DNA of 64,000 nt. Source: an uncultured Bacteroidales bacterium. Lineage in GTDB: Bacteria; Bacteroidota; Bacteroidia; Bacteroidales; Paludibacteraceae. The notes beneath the pieces were generated by a model. That model was not told the DNA's origin. It did not search any database and was given only the letters and a program-made list of their open reading frames with translations. Position 1 is the first letter of the stretch. Every line of letters starts with the position of its first letter. The position numbers were made by a program, and so were the translations under genes. The DNA lies in the NCBI GenBank assembly GCA_946186915.1, contig CAMHOY010000004.1, positions 1-64,000 on the forward strand, in the 5' to 3' direction. This document shows positions 36,901-45,110 of this stretch, one piece after another.

Positions 36901-39900
36901 GCGCGACCCCATCCTCTACGGTACGTCACGGTGCTACTTTGGGCTCTATGCCGGTGGCTACTCCGAATACACCCGGCGTGGTATTTGGCGGCTGGTATAC
37001 TGCTGCAGACGGTGGTACGAGAATCACAGAGACGACGCAGATTCTGCAGAACTACGGTACGCTCTATGCGCACTTTGTGCCGACTTATACCGTTACATGG
37101 AAGAATTACGATGAAAGTACGCTGACGACTATAGAGTTGCCATACGATGCGATACCTTCTTATGGCAGCAATCCGACTCCGGAGCGCGAGGCAGATGAGA
37201 ACTACGTCTATACGTTCGATGGTTGGTCCGCAACAAACGGCGGTGACAAGGTAGAAGAACCGCTTCCTGCTATCTTCGGTAACAAGACATACTACGCACA
37301 CTATAGCACGACCCCAACTGTGGCAAGTGTAAAGGTCGGCAGTAATACTACGTATTATACGACCATTGATGCGGCATTTGCCTTTGCGAATGAACAAACG
37401 GCTAACATGACCATCAAACTATTGAAGAATACGACAGCCGCTGCTTCCTTGGTATATTCCGCAGCTTATAATTGCACCTTGGATTTGAATAATCGTACGC
37501 TTTCAGGTGCAATCAATAAATTGATAGAAATCAACGCTACCGGCAAAACCTTTACTATTGATGATAGCAGTGTTGCTAAGGGAGGAAAGATAAGCACAAC
37601 ACTAAGTACCAATGCTCGTTTGAATTGCGTATACCTTACAGCAGGTACACTTATATTAGAAAAAGGTTATATCTATTCGAGTAATCCGCATACATATTCC
37701 ACGGCATCTGGTAATAAAAATTCGGCGGCAACTGGCGTATATGTGGTTAATGGTAACACATTCACCATGGATGGTGGAAAAGTAGAAAGCGAATCCCAAT
37801 ACGCTTCCTATGCGATATTAGGAAAGAATGGTACGTCCACCATTACCATTAATGGAGGAGAAATATATGGCCATACCACAAAATCCTCCACGTCTGCAGG
37901 TATCTATACCGAGGCAAAAGGATTAACGGTCAATGGCGGTAATATCAAAGCTCAATCGTTTACAACTACTGCGCGAGGTATCTATATTTACGGAGGAACC
38001 GGAACGATTAACGGCGGAACTGTCGAGGCGGTAATTGATACAGTCGGCGGCTCCGGAACCACAACAGCATATGGTATAGCAGTAGGTTATAAGAACACCT
38101 CATATAAGGGAACTCTAACCATCCCATCTACATCGACGGTAGTAGTTAAAGTTGTGGCCAATACGAATACCGCAGGAGGTGTCGTAGTCGGTGGCGGAAC
38201 GGTAAGCAATAAAATTCAGGGCGGAACATACTATGTTCGCACCAAAACAGGAAAATCGGCATATGGCGTTAGCTTGCAAGGAACGACGACTCTATCCGGC
38301 GGAACATTTAGAGTAAATGCGGCAACAACGGATGCATATGGTATTTTGTGTCAACGTGCAACGACGACAGTATCCGGCAATCCTAATTTTATTGTGCATG
38401 CGAATACAACGACTGCGATAGGAATCGTAGCCAATGGTTACATTCCTACTAAAGGAGGAACCACGTATGGTGGTACCGTTAACGTTGGCGGCGGTACATT
38501 TACTGTTTCGACAGGTTCCGGCAATACCGCATATGGTGCTTTAGCACAGCGAACGGGCAAATCTATTTATTCAACAACGAATGATAGTGTCCCCAACAAC
38601 TATGCCAATGCTGGAACAATTACTATTACCGGTGGGGAGTTTGATGTGACGACTTATGCAAGTAATAGTTATGCGGTATTCTGCAATTCTGCGCTTACTC
38701 AGAAAGCAAATGCGGAATATGCCTCTGTATCGGCAACACCGAAGTTGACGGTTAGTGGAGGACGGTTTGTAATGTATTCGGATAATGGAGCAAACACTAC
38801 TTGTTATGCTGCAAATACGGCGGCAAAGGCAACGAACTTCCTTATCCAAGGAGGTTGGTATAGTACCAAGCGAACCGACGCATCTTCGACTTCGAATCTT
38901 GAAGACAAATATACTGCTCCGGGGAAGGCTAGTTGTACATACTATACGATGGAGACCACAAGTGTGGATAAGGCAAGTGTGGGAACTGCATACAACTACA
39001 AAGTAGCGGAGGGATACCAGATTACGTTCAATAACTACGATGGTACGCAGTTACAGCAGTCGTATCAACAGAAGAATACCACTGCGGTTTACGATGGTGC
39101 AACTCCAGAAAGACCGGAGGATGCAAGTTATACCTATGCGTTTAGCGGATGGTCACCTGCGATTACGAAAGTAACAGCTAATGCTACTTATACAGCGACA
39201 TTCAGTAGCACGCCTAAAGCAGTCACTTATTATTACATCGATCCGGCAACGGGCGAGGAGACATCTGTTACCAGTGCTTCTACTCCGTCTAATCCTGCCG
39301 ACTATGATACGGAGGATTACCATTATACGTTCGACGAATGGGTAGCGGATGGTCTTAACTATAGAGCACAATATTCGTCTTCCGAGCGTATCTACGGTGC
39401 AAGACTGGATATCGTAGATTGGACTGCAGATCATATCGTTGTCAATGCTACCAACCTCAGAGCAACGAATGGTGGAACGGCTTGGACTATCAAATATGCA
39501 AGCACTAACTATAATAAAGCAAACCTTGCTGCGGATCGTACCGTGCTCATCGCTCGCGATAAACTGCACGAAACAGCCAATGGTTACGTGGTTATCAAAC
39601 TGCAAGGCAATGCCGGCGTAGAATCCCGTCAGAAATATACAGTTCCTCTGATTTATGATGAAAACGCTACACTCAGCGGAACAGAATCCAACAGCGTTGT
39701 TTATGTGCACATGGGTGCTACGCTGACGGTAGATGCTAACACGACGATCTCGAAACTCTATGTATCTCCGGCTGCAAATGTGGAGATAACGAGCGGAAAG
39801 CTTACCGTAACGGATACCTTGGCGCTGCGTACGCTGCCGTGGCAGAGTGCCGCTATCAATGGTAACTTTACTGCCGGACATACGTACTACACACGTATCG

Positions 39901-41060
39901 GCCCGGATAAGAACAAGACCATCGCCGGACTGAATGGTACGACGACGTATGTACCTACGAGGTACTATCAGCTTGCCCTGCCGTTAAGTTGTTCTATCGC
40001 AGCTGTGCGTCTGTCGGACGGCACTACGCCCGCATATGAATCTACATGGGCACTGAAGAACTACAGCGAGAGCTTGCGTGCTTCTCAAGGCTCGGAGGAA
40101 AACAACTGGGTATTCGTGCCGGAAAGTGGTACCATCCAGGCTTGGACGGGATATGAGTTCATCTCGAACTATAAGTATTATCGCGAGTATTACTTCCCTG
40201 TTACACTTCCGGCATCTGCGACAACAGTTACCGTAGCGCGCACGGGTGACGACAAAGCCAACTCCGGTTGGAATATGATCTGTTCACCGTTGATGAGCAG
40301 ACATCAGAAGAACCCGCATCCGGAAGATATCACGGTGAGCTGGCTCAATGAAGAAGATGGATATACACAGGAGATTCCGAATATCATCCATCCTGCTATT
40401 CCGTTCTTCTATCAGGCGAAGGCTGATAATGAGCAACTCTCCTTTGCCGGTACCGATGTAAAGCCTTCGTTGGCTCCGCGCCGTGTGGCTGCTGCTGAAG
40501 AGCAAGTGCGTATCCAATGGATGCACCTGGATATCAAAGATGCTTCCGGACAAGGCGACCAGACCAGTGTCTATAGCCATCCGACGCGTTATGACGCCGT
40601 TTATAAGACCGGTATCGACGTGGCAAAGCAATCGTTTACTGCTTCACGCGCGTTAATATATAGTTCGCACGCGTACGGAGAGATGGCGTTCGCCGGCGTA
40701 GCAGATGTGCTGCTGGAGAATGGTGTTGCCCTGACGGTATATAGCCCGAAGGAGCAAGAGCTGACGATCTCCATGCGCGACAACGAATGGCTCGACCGTA
40801 TGGCCTTTGTATGGCTCATCGATAACGAGACCGGCGCGCAGATAGACCTGCTTGACTCGGATTATACCTTCGAAGCCGCTGCCGGTACGACGACCGGACG
40901 ATTCATCCTCATGGGACGATTCTTCGCGCCGCAGATCGCTACGGATATCGATGAAGTAGATGGTGAGCAGGCGAAACCGAAGAAACTGATCATCAGAGAT
41001 AAACTGTATATCCTGATTAACGACCAGTTGTATGACGGAACAGGTAAAATGGTAAAATAA
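30960..41060 (+). CDS. Giant secreted surface protein with two duplicated beta-helix blocks
   Basis: 3366 residues. The N-terminal signal or anchor is AKLTAISIGLLLAVFCTVGMSF. Residues about 50-400 carry InlB-like GWY/F repeats (YRFVGWYSDAGGTSLVS). About 400-1140 is a region similar in layout to the middle of the 2093-residue protein. Two homologous right-handed beta-helix blocks follow, about 1140-1665 and 2120-2680; each begins CTLDLNGH/CTLDLNNR and is rich in GGT turns. Listeria-Bacteroides repeats lie between and after them (TGYTFSGWYTSASGGTKLETTATI). The final domain ends KKLIIRDKLYILINDQLYDGTGKMVK. Predicted role is an exported adhesin-like surface protein, probably a T9SS client. It heads a transcript that continues into the Ser/Gly-rich protein gene. 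Confidence 0.85.
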   Translation: MSKKILFMSSAKLTAISIGLLLAVFCTVGMSFRPVYDEEEAAEIVMHGPRRSHWTTSGSCGGTDYHNKTDYAKTVAQSMNVAYGTVAITANTKNATPVTAANGSQSYVEWDSGIGASETSDQRSDLEAIHTNTITFTATPTDPEEYRFVGWYSDAGGTSLVSDEEETPWQKDVKFDSKYYTYNSGSHANTEYENASSKRWTVTYYAKFEPIPSTNVTFLAASTPAKDNGSYTVVGKGVNSTITTSNQVIPVKSITLTATPSEATEFLNWYKLGAGDEKIILSTENPFTTSFTEETTVGVEWRELEKNLTIVFKAVEKDESGVRKGSYTVDGVTVSATDHEHFTGDTYRYSPALVATPATGYSFKGWYVKEAGVKRYLSTDATWTPTITEELTIYADFVFTAYPAESLAQFKVGSTYYDDLNAANTAAHGGSNKVIICSRDGYLLPGNYTISSDVTLLIPYSSSSTSKQTTPALIEIPSPAPLPNAYRTLTMLDGADITCNGTICVGGQMISHQGGNPTGCPGGDLGVINMANGGHIELTSGATLYCWGLIKGQDRDKGNNTDGVGTITANNGATVWENIAFGDWRGGSQTFAAYECRSTYRSFPFQSYSIQNIEVPLSLKYGASEKVYTALYIPTGDTGSVPTSPTLIANSGALFLLKDPKSLVRKWYDPTTDLVCYEMSGTAQLNELSITVTISIASRTINSADFDLPICSNMHIILTKCDMTLSKPMTMHAGSVLEIKPDAKVTIASDLHLFDYDQFDQFAYNKYFMTVNNLTSHKYRGTGAAKTDAVTGEPYIEDAKVIVDGTLTVDGGGLYTSSSGANIMGNGGGKVIFKSTLPSEKNIWFLKGGASGTSSGGTKYHFGGILGRGECDIYLTPYSMTAANLCNEDGTYTKSAKNTFYNVNGRWFVEGKQNERTSAGLEHTYEFTYMASGNSGENVTTSAVYSHDRTGLEPRMKWFNVNTDACANWWVDGSSRLYNWTLFSDWHQFIPTEITDVYGCSNGELYTKVSCTQWDPLGGTDENCLYTIGGVKKALVGTSFIEMEPNADDAAYHRKGAATEYYISFDGCIWHSATRIEGERKAYTVEEQQFIWFENNWLNVTREAPFFYSTDELNVKTYYEYIGSEWVIAEPYVRVTTDDPTQTRSLLTLYEALAVASQLKNATVTILRDIPTAVEPAIYAASGTTCTLDLNGHTVTSAANPMININAAGTTFTILDNTTEKKGQLRACPVGGNVRTIGVQVTKGTLKLQSGKIYSTNLTARTSSLTAVTNSAVVVKGGAIFTMTGGSVESEDEHQPYGVSVETNGTMNLSGGEVIARATSLYASRGINLGNGNLNMSGGSVQALAPNSTTVYGILVGATASYTQSSDKTSKSYATLTLTGGYVLGRSTKDARGVHVTGAADVTGDYNETTINQTVKVREYGVANISGGTIIAETTTDANAYGVYSYGTTTISGGTITATVLSSTKSGATGVRAAGGTTTIKSGANIIANAPTLAYGALVTGEVDGTRGWQHFGILNVQGGTITANTSNTTRAYGLYVTASTKNLALTNSYKVFNGDYASYGTATITGGTFNANAKTTSAEGIHVEGTKTLNAASATPVCTINGGYFKMTGTGSLTGANTAALPANFHVNGGYYSHDGNLEGYTTSPKHVVTLPSSDPNRPNYNYKVAEAYTITFKSENGETTLQSSYQEKGTTPEYNGEPQTKPSSTTTSYVFDGWSSAVGGSLVSPLTSVTSSGGTYYAHFNETTLKYMVTLDAKTNGGNEESQVLYINPGAAVGTLPTATKTGYTFSGWYTSASGGTKLETTATINADATYIAQFTINQHTLTWNLSGGKVTTAGTAAAANATGSPSGSVNYDAAINAPTVVKTGYTFAGWGVPSPASKMPDNDLSYTAHWNPATNTKYYVKHYQQNINDDGYTLADTETKTGTTDATVTPDRKSYDGFLTPDPQSLTIGAAGTSSLTYNYDRVVYTIKWNAYANGGTCATPSSTVRHGATLGSMPVATPNTPGVVFGGWYTAADGGTRITETTQILQNYGTLYAHFVPTYTVTWKNYDESTLTTIELPYDAIPSYGSNPTPEREADENYVYTFDGWSATNGGDKVEEPLPAIFGNKTYYAHYSTTPTVASVKVGSNTTYYTTIDAAFAFANEQTANMTIKLLKNTTAAASLVYSAAYNCTLDLNNRTLSGAINKLIEINATGKTFTIDDSSVAKGGKISTTLSTNARLNCVYLTAGTLILEKGYIYSSNPHTYSTASGNKNSAATGVYVVNGNTFTMDGGKVESESQYASYAILGKNGTSTITINGGEIYGHTTKSSTSAGIYTEAKGLTVNGGNIKAQSFTTTARGIYIYGGTGTINGGTVEAVIDTVGGSGTTTAYGIAVGYKNTSYKGTLTIPSTSTVVVKVVANTNTAGGVVVGGGTVSNKIQGGTYYVRTKTGKSAYGVSLQGTTTLSGGTFRVNAATTDAYGILCQRATTTVSGNPNFIVHANTTTAIGIVANGYIPTKGGTTYGGTVNVGGGTFTVSTGSGNTAYGALAQRTGKSIYSTTNDSVPNNYANAGTITITGGEFDVTTYASNSYAVFCNSALTQKANAEYASVSATPKLTVSGGRFVMYSDNGANTTCYAANTAAKATNFLIQGGWYSTKRTDASSTSNLEDKYTAPGKASCTYYTMETTSVDKASVGTAYNYKVAEGYQITFNNYDGTQLQQSYQQKNTTAVYDGATPERPEDASYTYAFSGWSPAITKVTANATYTATFSSTPKAVTYYYIDPATGEETSVTSASTPSNPADYDTEDYHYTFDEWVADGLNYRAQYSSSERIYGARLDIVDWTADHIVVNATNLRATNGGTAWTIKYASTNYNKANLAADRTVLIARDKLHETANGYVVIKLQGNAGVESRQKYTVPLIYDENATLSGTESNSVVYVHMGATLTVDANTTISKLYVSPAANVEITSGKLTVTDTLALRTLPWQSAAINGNFTAGHTYYTRIGPDKNKTIAGLNGTTTYVPTRYYQLALPLSCSIAAVRLSDGTTPAYESTWALKNYSESLRASQGSEENNWVFVPESGTIQAWTGYEFISNYKYYREYYFPVTLPASATTVTVARTGDDKANSGWNMICSPLMSRHQKNPHPEDITVSWLNEEDGYTQEIPNIIHPAIPFFYQAKADNEQLSFAGTDVKPSLAPRRVAAAEEQVRIQWMHLDIKDASGQGDQTSVYSHPTRYDAVYKTGIDVAKQSFTASRALIYSSHAYGEMAFAGVADVLLENGVALTVYSPKEQELTISMRDNEWLDRMAFVWLIDNETGAQIDLLDSDYTFEAAAGTTTGRFILMGRFFAPQIATDIDEVDGEQAKPKKLIIRDKLYILINDQLYDGTGKMVK

Positions 41061-41108
41061 GGTATTAGTTTGTTTAAACAACCTGTGAAGGTTGGAAATT
41101 TAAGGATA

Positions 41109-41951
41109 ATGAAAAAAAGATTTAACACTCCTCGCGGAGGGATGGTTGCTGCTCTGTGCGCGGCGCTGACTGCCTTGTGGCTGACTGCCGTGTACGGAAC
41201 ATACGAAGAGAATAAGCGAGAGAAATACGATGTCCACATCACGCCGGGTGCGGTTAGTTATGGAACCCACTCCTCGGCTACTGTACCCGTAGTGATGACG
41301 ACGACGCGATACACAAGCAGTGTGCCGATGGTGAGTGGCAACGCGGTGCGCAGTTATGCGCACTATGGCCACGCTTCCATGCCGTCATCGACATCGTCAG
41401 GAAAAGGACTGTATGCCACTTCTTCGGCTACGGTGCATACCGTAGGTTCCGGAGGAGGAGCGAGCGGAGGTGGAGCAGCGGCTTCATCAGGCGCATCCTC
41501 TTCACGCGGCATCCGGTATGGAGGCGGAACTGTTGCATCCGTTGCTATGCCGGTACTGGCGGTAAATAGTTCCATGATGGCTGCTCCCGTTCTTGCAACA
41601 GAGCCGTCCATGCCCAGAGCTATCGGACCAAGACGTAGCAAGCCGAGCGGCACTGGAGATGGAAGTTGGCAATATGGCGGAGATGATCCGGAGAACCCAA
41701 GCGATTGGTGGTATTATGATGACTACGAAGAGGATTGGATTCAAGTAACAAATGGCGACATGCGGCCGGCTAATGACGGAACAGGTAACTTTTGGAAATA
41801 TTCCGGCGGCGCATGGACCTATGTAGATGACCAAGGTAACCCGATCAACCCGCAACCCCTCGGTGCAACGCCATGGCTGCTGATAGCGCTCCTCGCATGT
41901 GCGTACGCGCTATATAAATACTATACACAAGTATATAATAAATCTAAATAA
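41109..41951 (+). CDS. Ser/Gly-rich exported protein with N- and C-terminal membrane helices
   Basis: 280 residues counted from ATG 41109 (MKKRFNTPRGG); the track start is an upstream TTG. There is an N-terminal hydrophobic segment (VAALCAALTALWLTAVYG), then a low-complexity region rich in Ser, Gly, Ala and Thr (about residues 50-150) and an aromatic/acidic region (WYYDDYEEDWIQV). The end is PLGATPWLLIALLACAYALYKYY, a C-terminal helix followed by a few polar residues. I recall similar proteins, with a P(V/L)G..WLLL-type end, next to giant surface proteins in other Bacteroidales. It lies 48 bases after the giant gene. Its role is unknown; a membrane-tethered accessory of the surface locus is likely. 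Confidence 0.7.
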   Translation: MKKRFNTPRGGMVAALCAALTALWLTAVYGTYEENKREKYDVHITPGAVSYGTHSSATVPVVMTTTRYTSSVPMVSGNAVRSYAHYGHASMPSSTSSGKGLYATSSATVHTVGSGGGASGGGAAASSGASSSRGIRYGGGTVASVAMPVLAVNSSMMAAPVLATEPSMPRAIGPRRSKPSGTGDGSWQYGGDDPENPSDWWYYDDYEEDWIQVTNGDMRPANDGTGNFWKYSGGAWTYVDDQGNPINPQPLGATPWLLIALLACAYALYKYYTQVYNKSK

Positions 41952-41960
41952 GCATATACT

Positions 41961-43823
41961 ATGAGAAAAGCAATGCTTTTGACGCTGACGGCTATGCTGA
42001 CGGCTACGATGCTCTCCGCGCAGGACGGACGTACCTGCTCGCGCGCTATCCCGATGGAGAAAAATCCGGATCAGGAGTTTACGTACACCGTCGCTTCCGC
42101 TTCGCCCTCTTCCCCTAAAGAGGTGTGGTTCTCCGCCATGACCTTCGACCTGCCGCTGTCCGTTTATTTCGCGCCGGAAGGTGGAGCAGGAACTCCCGCA
42201 CCGGACGTAGAGATGGACTTCAGCTGTATATCCGGATACTACGAGAACGAGATCCTCTGTAGCCTCTTCTGCAAGACGGGAGGAAACAGCGGTATCGACA
42301 TGAAAATGCCATATAAAGCGGTGCTGGAGAGCAAGACGCTGGACGACGGGAAGTTTGTCTATTATATCCAATTGGGAGAACGCTACCGTAACCTCCTTCT
42401 GCAAATGGGTATCTCGGAAAACCTGAAAGTGGTAGTACGCGTAGTGTTCAAGTCCGCCGGAGTGCTCAAGCTGGCGCCGGATGATTTCTTTACCAACTGT
42501 ATGGATAATGCGAAGTTTATCCAGGCCGGCGATACCGTCCAAGTAAAAGGCAAAGACAAAGACCGTCATGTGACCGTGCCTTACGTACAATGGCAGGAGG
42601 ATACGATTGTCTATTCATGGACCGGTACGAAACCCTGCAAACTGGTAGTGGCCGCCACCGATTGCGAATTCGACCCGACAGTCGATATAGCGAAACCGGA
42701 ATTTGTGCAATTCAAAGAAATAGCACCGGGCGGGTCGCTCAAAGCCCGCGCGGAAGATATCTACGAATGGGTACATAATAAAGAATTCCCGCCGCAAGCC
42801 GGTATGTATTTTGCGAAGTTCTACAGCGAAGGGGACGGTGTGATGAAGATCACCAAAGCCCCGCAGGCGGCGCCGGAAGGAGGAGCTACCCTCATGCGCT
42901 TCGGTAACTCCTATGCGCTGGATGCTAACTCGCAAGCTATATATGCCATCCCGCGCTCTTGGAACGTAGATATCATCTTCTCTACGCCCACGGCGCATCT
43001 GTTCACGATGCAGTTCTCCACAACCGCTACGTTTGGCGAGGCGGATATATTAGCCACCTATCCCTATTCGGCTACGAAGAACGGCAGATGGCTCGGTATT
43101 ATGGGAAGCGAGATGGAGACGCTCTGGAAAAATATCCCGGCAAGCCGGCATTATATGTATGTCCGCTTTATCTGTACCGAAGCCACTTCTATTACCGCCG
43201 ACCGATGGGCTATCTCGGAATGCTATGAGAAAACAGCGAAATTTACCGTGCAGCCCGAACAAACCATTACAGTCAAAAGGACATCTGCCGAAGTCTATCG
43301 GTTCTCTTACCCGCAATGGAAGGGAGGAGATATGACGATTAATTTTGCCATAAATTCGGACTGCGAGGTATATATTGCTGACACATGCGGTATGACGCGC
43401 ACCAAGAAAGATGCACCATATTGGCTGAAATACAAGGAGATTGTCAAAAGCTCAAAGCCGCTGGTAATAGAAGCCGGGGAAATAGAATCATGGAAGGATC
43501 GTATCGATGAAGAAGGCTGTTTCTATGGCTTATTCTATACAACCGCAAGCAGCACCACCCGTAACCTCACCTTCACAACCAATGCGCCGGAGGAGAAAGA
43601 CCCTGTCTATCCGGCAGCAACGATAGTAGTAGCATGCGACGACGAAAAAAAGCCTTTCGTTCAGGTGAACGAAGTGCAAACGATTACCATCAAAAATGAG
43701 GCAGGATCGGTAGTAAAAACTATTCCGGATGCGCAACCGGAAACCAAGTATTCCCTCTCCGAATTGCCCGCCGGAAAATACACATTAGTTGGACAAACGG
43801 AAGAAATAGTTGTAAATTTGTAG
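41961..43823 (+). CDS. Secreted protein of unknown function with T9SS-like tail
   Basis: 620 residues. The signal peptide is MRKAMLLTLTAMLTATMLSAQ. The mature part holds about four modules that start with a Cys/Ala pair and continue with a beta-sandwich-like stretch (GRTCSRAIPMEKN, NCMDNAKFIQAGDTV). These resemble the modules of the 1666-residue protein two genes downstream. The last residues, LPAGKYTLVGQTEEIVVNL, look like a type A T9SS C-terminal sorting domain. It starts nine bases after the Ser/Gly-rich protein gene and probably ends this transcript, since a new promoter follows. Confidence 0.7.
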   Translation: MRKAMLLTLTAMLTATMLSAQDGRTCSRAIPMEKNPDQEFTYTVASASPSSPKEVWFSAMTFDLPLSVYFAPEGGAGTPAPDVEMDFSCISGYYENEILCSLFCKTGGNSGIDMKMPYKAVLESKTLDDGKFVYYIQLGERYRNLLLQMGISENLKVVVRVVFKSAGVLKLAPDDFFTNCMDNAKFIQAGDTVQVKGKDKDRHVTVPYVQWQEDTIVYSWTGTKPCKLVVAATDCEFDPTVDIAKPEFVQFKEIAPGGSLKARAEDIYEWVHNKEFPPQAGMYFAKFYSEGDGVMKITKAPQAAPEGGATLMRFGNSYALDANSQAIYAIPRSWNVDIIFSTPTAHLFTMQFSTTATFGEADILATYPYSATKNGRWLGIMGSEMETLWKNIPASRHYMYVRFICTEATSITADRWAISECYEKTAKFTVQPEQTITVKRTSAEVYRFSYPQWKGGDMTINFAINSDCEVYIADTCGMTRTKKDAPYWLKYKEIVKSSKPLVIEAGEIESWKDRIDEEGCFYGLFYTTASSTTRNLTFTTNAPEEKDPVYPAATIVVACDDEKKPFVQVNEVQTITIKNEAGSVVKTIPDAQPETKYSLSELPAGKYTLVGQTEEIVVNL

Positions 43824-43849
43824 AAAAATCGACAAAAAACAACAAAATA

Positions 43850-43882
43850 TTTGTGTAATTGAAAACTTTTTATTATCTTTGC
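43850..43882 (+). promoter_or_regulatory. Promoter for the second surface-protein transcript
   Basis: TTTG and TATCTTTGC are 20 bases apart, in the 78-bp gap before the 393-residue secreted-protein gene. It splits the locus into an upstream unit (30.9-43.8 kb) and a downstream unit (43.9-53 kb). The CTTTGCGCC around the -7 box resembles the giants' promoters, but the hairpin is missing. Confidence 0.7.
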
Positions 43883-43922
43883 GCCCTGAATATTCGCGTA
43901 TATGCGTAATGCACGTGTACAT

Positions 43923-45104
43923 ATGAGATTTTGCTTGCCGCTCATCGGCTTGTTGATGCTGTGTATGGGGGTGTCTGCTGCCGTTACGGAGAAAGCCGGA
44001 ACGACGATAGCCAATGCCCCGTATATCACGGACACCATGCTGTTGGAGGTCCAGAGCGGCGCGAACTATATCCGTATTGAGCCCAAGCGTCTGCTGGCGA
44101 CGGTGAAGTATCTGCCGGATGCGCCGTTCGGTCCTATCCCTGCGGCGTTGCTGATGGGTGATACATTGCCGGCACAGACGTATTTTGAAGACTGCTTGAT
44201 GGGATGGATTTGGACGATCCCGGAGAGCGAGACGACGGCGTTGGTGGAAATCGTGGCTCATGAACCTGCGCTGATTAAGGCCTGCCCGATGATACAGACT
44301 ATCGAAGAGCGTATTGCCGAGACGGCATGCGACAGCTTTGTTTATGAGGGCACCAAATATACGGAGAGCGGTGAATACATCGTGAAGACGGAGAAATTGC
44401 CGTCCGGAGACAAGCAGGTGACGATCCTCGATCTTAAGATCAATCATACAAAGTATGAAGAGGAGACAGCGTCACAATGCTTCTCTTATACCGGTCCGTC
44501 CGGGAAGGTCTATCGCGAGAGCGGAGACTATATGGATACGGTGCCGATGGGCAATGGATGCAACCGCATCACGACGCTGCATCTGACGATTAAGACCGAC
44601 GAGTGCTATGATGCCGATACGGTATTCTTCTGCCCCGGATTCAATACCATCCATGACGAGGTGATTAGCGAGGGATATCTCCGTCGCTATCGCCCGTATG
44701 TATTCCAGTCCCCTTCGGAATGGGATTATATGGAGGGTGTGATCCTGGCCGGAGAGCATGACCGTACGTTGCTGGATCTGAAGCGCGCCGAGACCAATCT
44801 CTATGACCACTATGCGAAAGAGTTGACGCCGATCACCTCCATCCGATGGAGTGTGCAGTATGACGGTCAAGGCCAATATGTGCCTCTGAACGTGACGAAC
44901 GAACCGCAATGGGTGGCTACCGGTCATGTGGCGGTGCAGATCTATTTCCTCTGCGGCGAGATGTATAATACCGAATTCCCTACCGATATTGACCTGCTGC
45001 CGACGGATGTCGTTCCGACCAAGCGATTGGAGAACGGCCGCGTGGTAATCATCCGTAGCGGTGCGAAATACGATATGTTAGGAACCAAAATATCTGACAG
45101 ATAA
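43923..45104 (+). CDS. Secreted protein with Cys-rich repeats and shared C-terminal motif
   Basis: 393 residues counted from ATG 43923, which gives a clean signal peptide (MRFCLPLIGLLMLCMGVSA); the upstream ATG at 43902 would leave too short a leader. There are three related modules with a Cys at the start (ACDSFVYEGTKYTESGEYI, QCFSYTGPSGKVYRESGDYM, ECYDADTVFFCPG), a type common in Bacteroidetes surface proteins. The end KRLENGRVVIIRSGAKYDMLG matches the terminal motif of both giant proteins. Predicted to be exported, probably by T9SS. No specific function is recognised. Confidence 0.7.
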   Translation: MRFCLPLIGLLMLCMGVSAAVTEKAGTTIANAPYITDTMLLEVQSGANYIRIEPKRLLATVKYLPDAPFGPIPAALLMGDTLPAQTYFEDCLMGWIWTIPESETTALVEIVAHEPALIKACPMIQTIEERIAETACDSFVYEGTKYTESGEYIVKTEKLPSGDKQVTILDLKINHTKYEEETASQCFSYTGPSGKVYRESGDYMDTVPMGNGCNRITTLHLTIKTDECYDADTVFFCPGFNTIHDEVISEGYLRRYRPYVFQSPSEWDYMEGVILAGEHDRTLLDLKRAETNLYDHYAKELTPITSIRWSVQYDGQGQYVPLNVTNEPQWVATGHVAVQIYFLCGEMYNTEFPTDIDLLPTDVVPTKRLENGRVVIIRSGAKYDMLGTKISDR

Positions 45105-45110
45105 GAGACG

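Noticed and set aside
34780-38760. Possible CRISPR-like or satellite repeats in the giant gene
   Set aside because: The recurring GGCGG/GGTGGAAC segments vary in sequence and spacing and follow protein rungs (GGT turns); there are no constant repeats with unique spacers and no cas genes.
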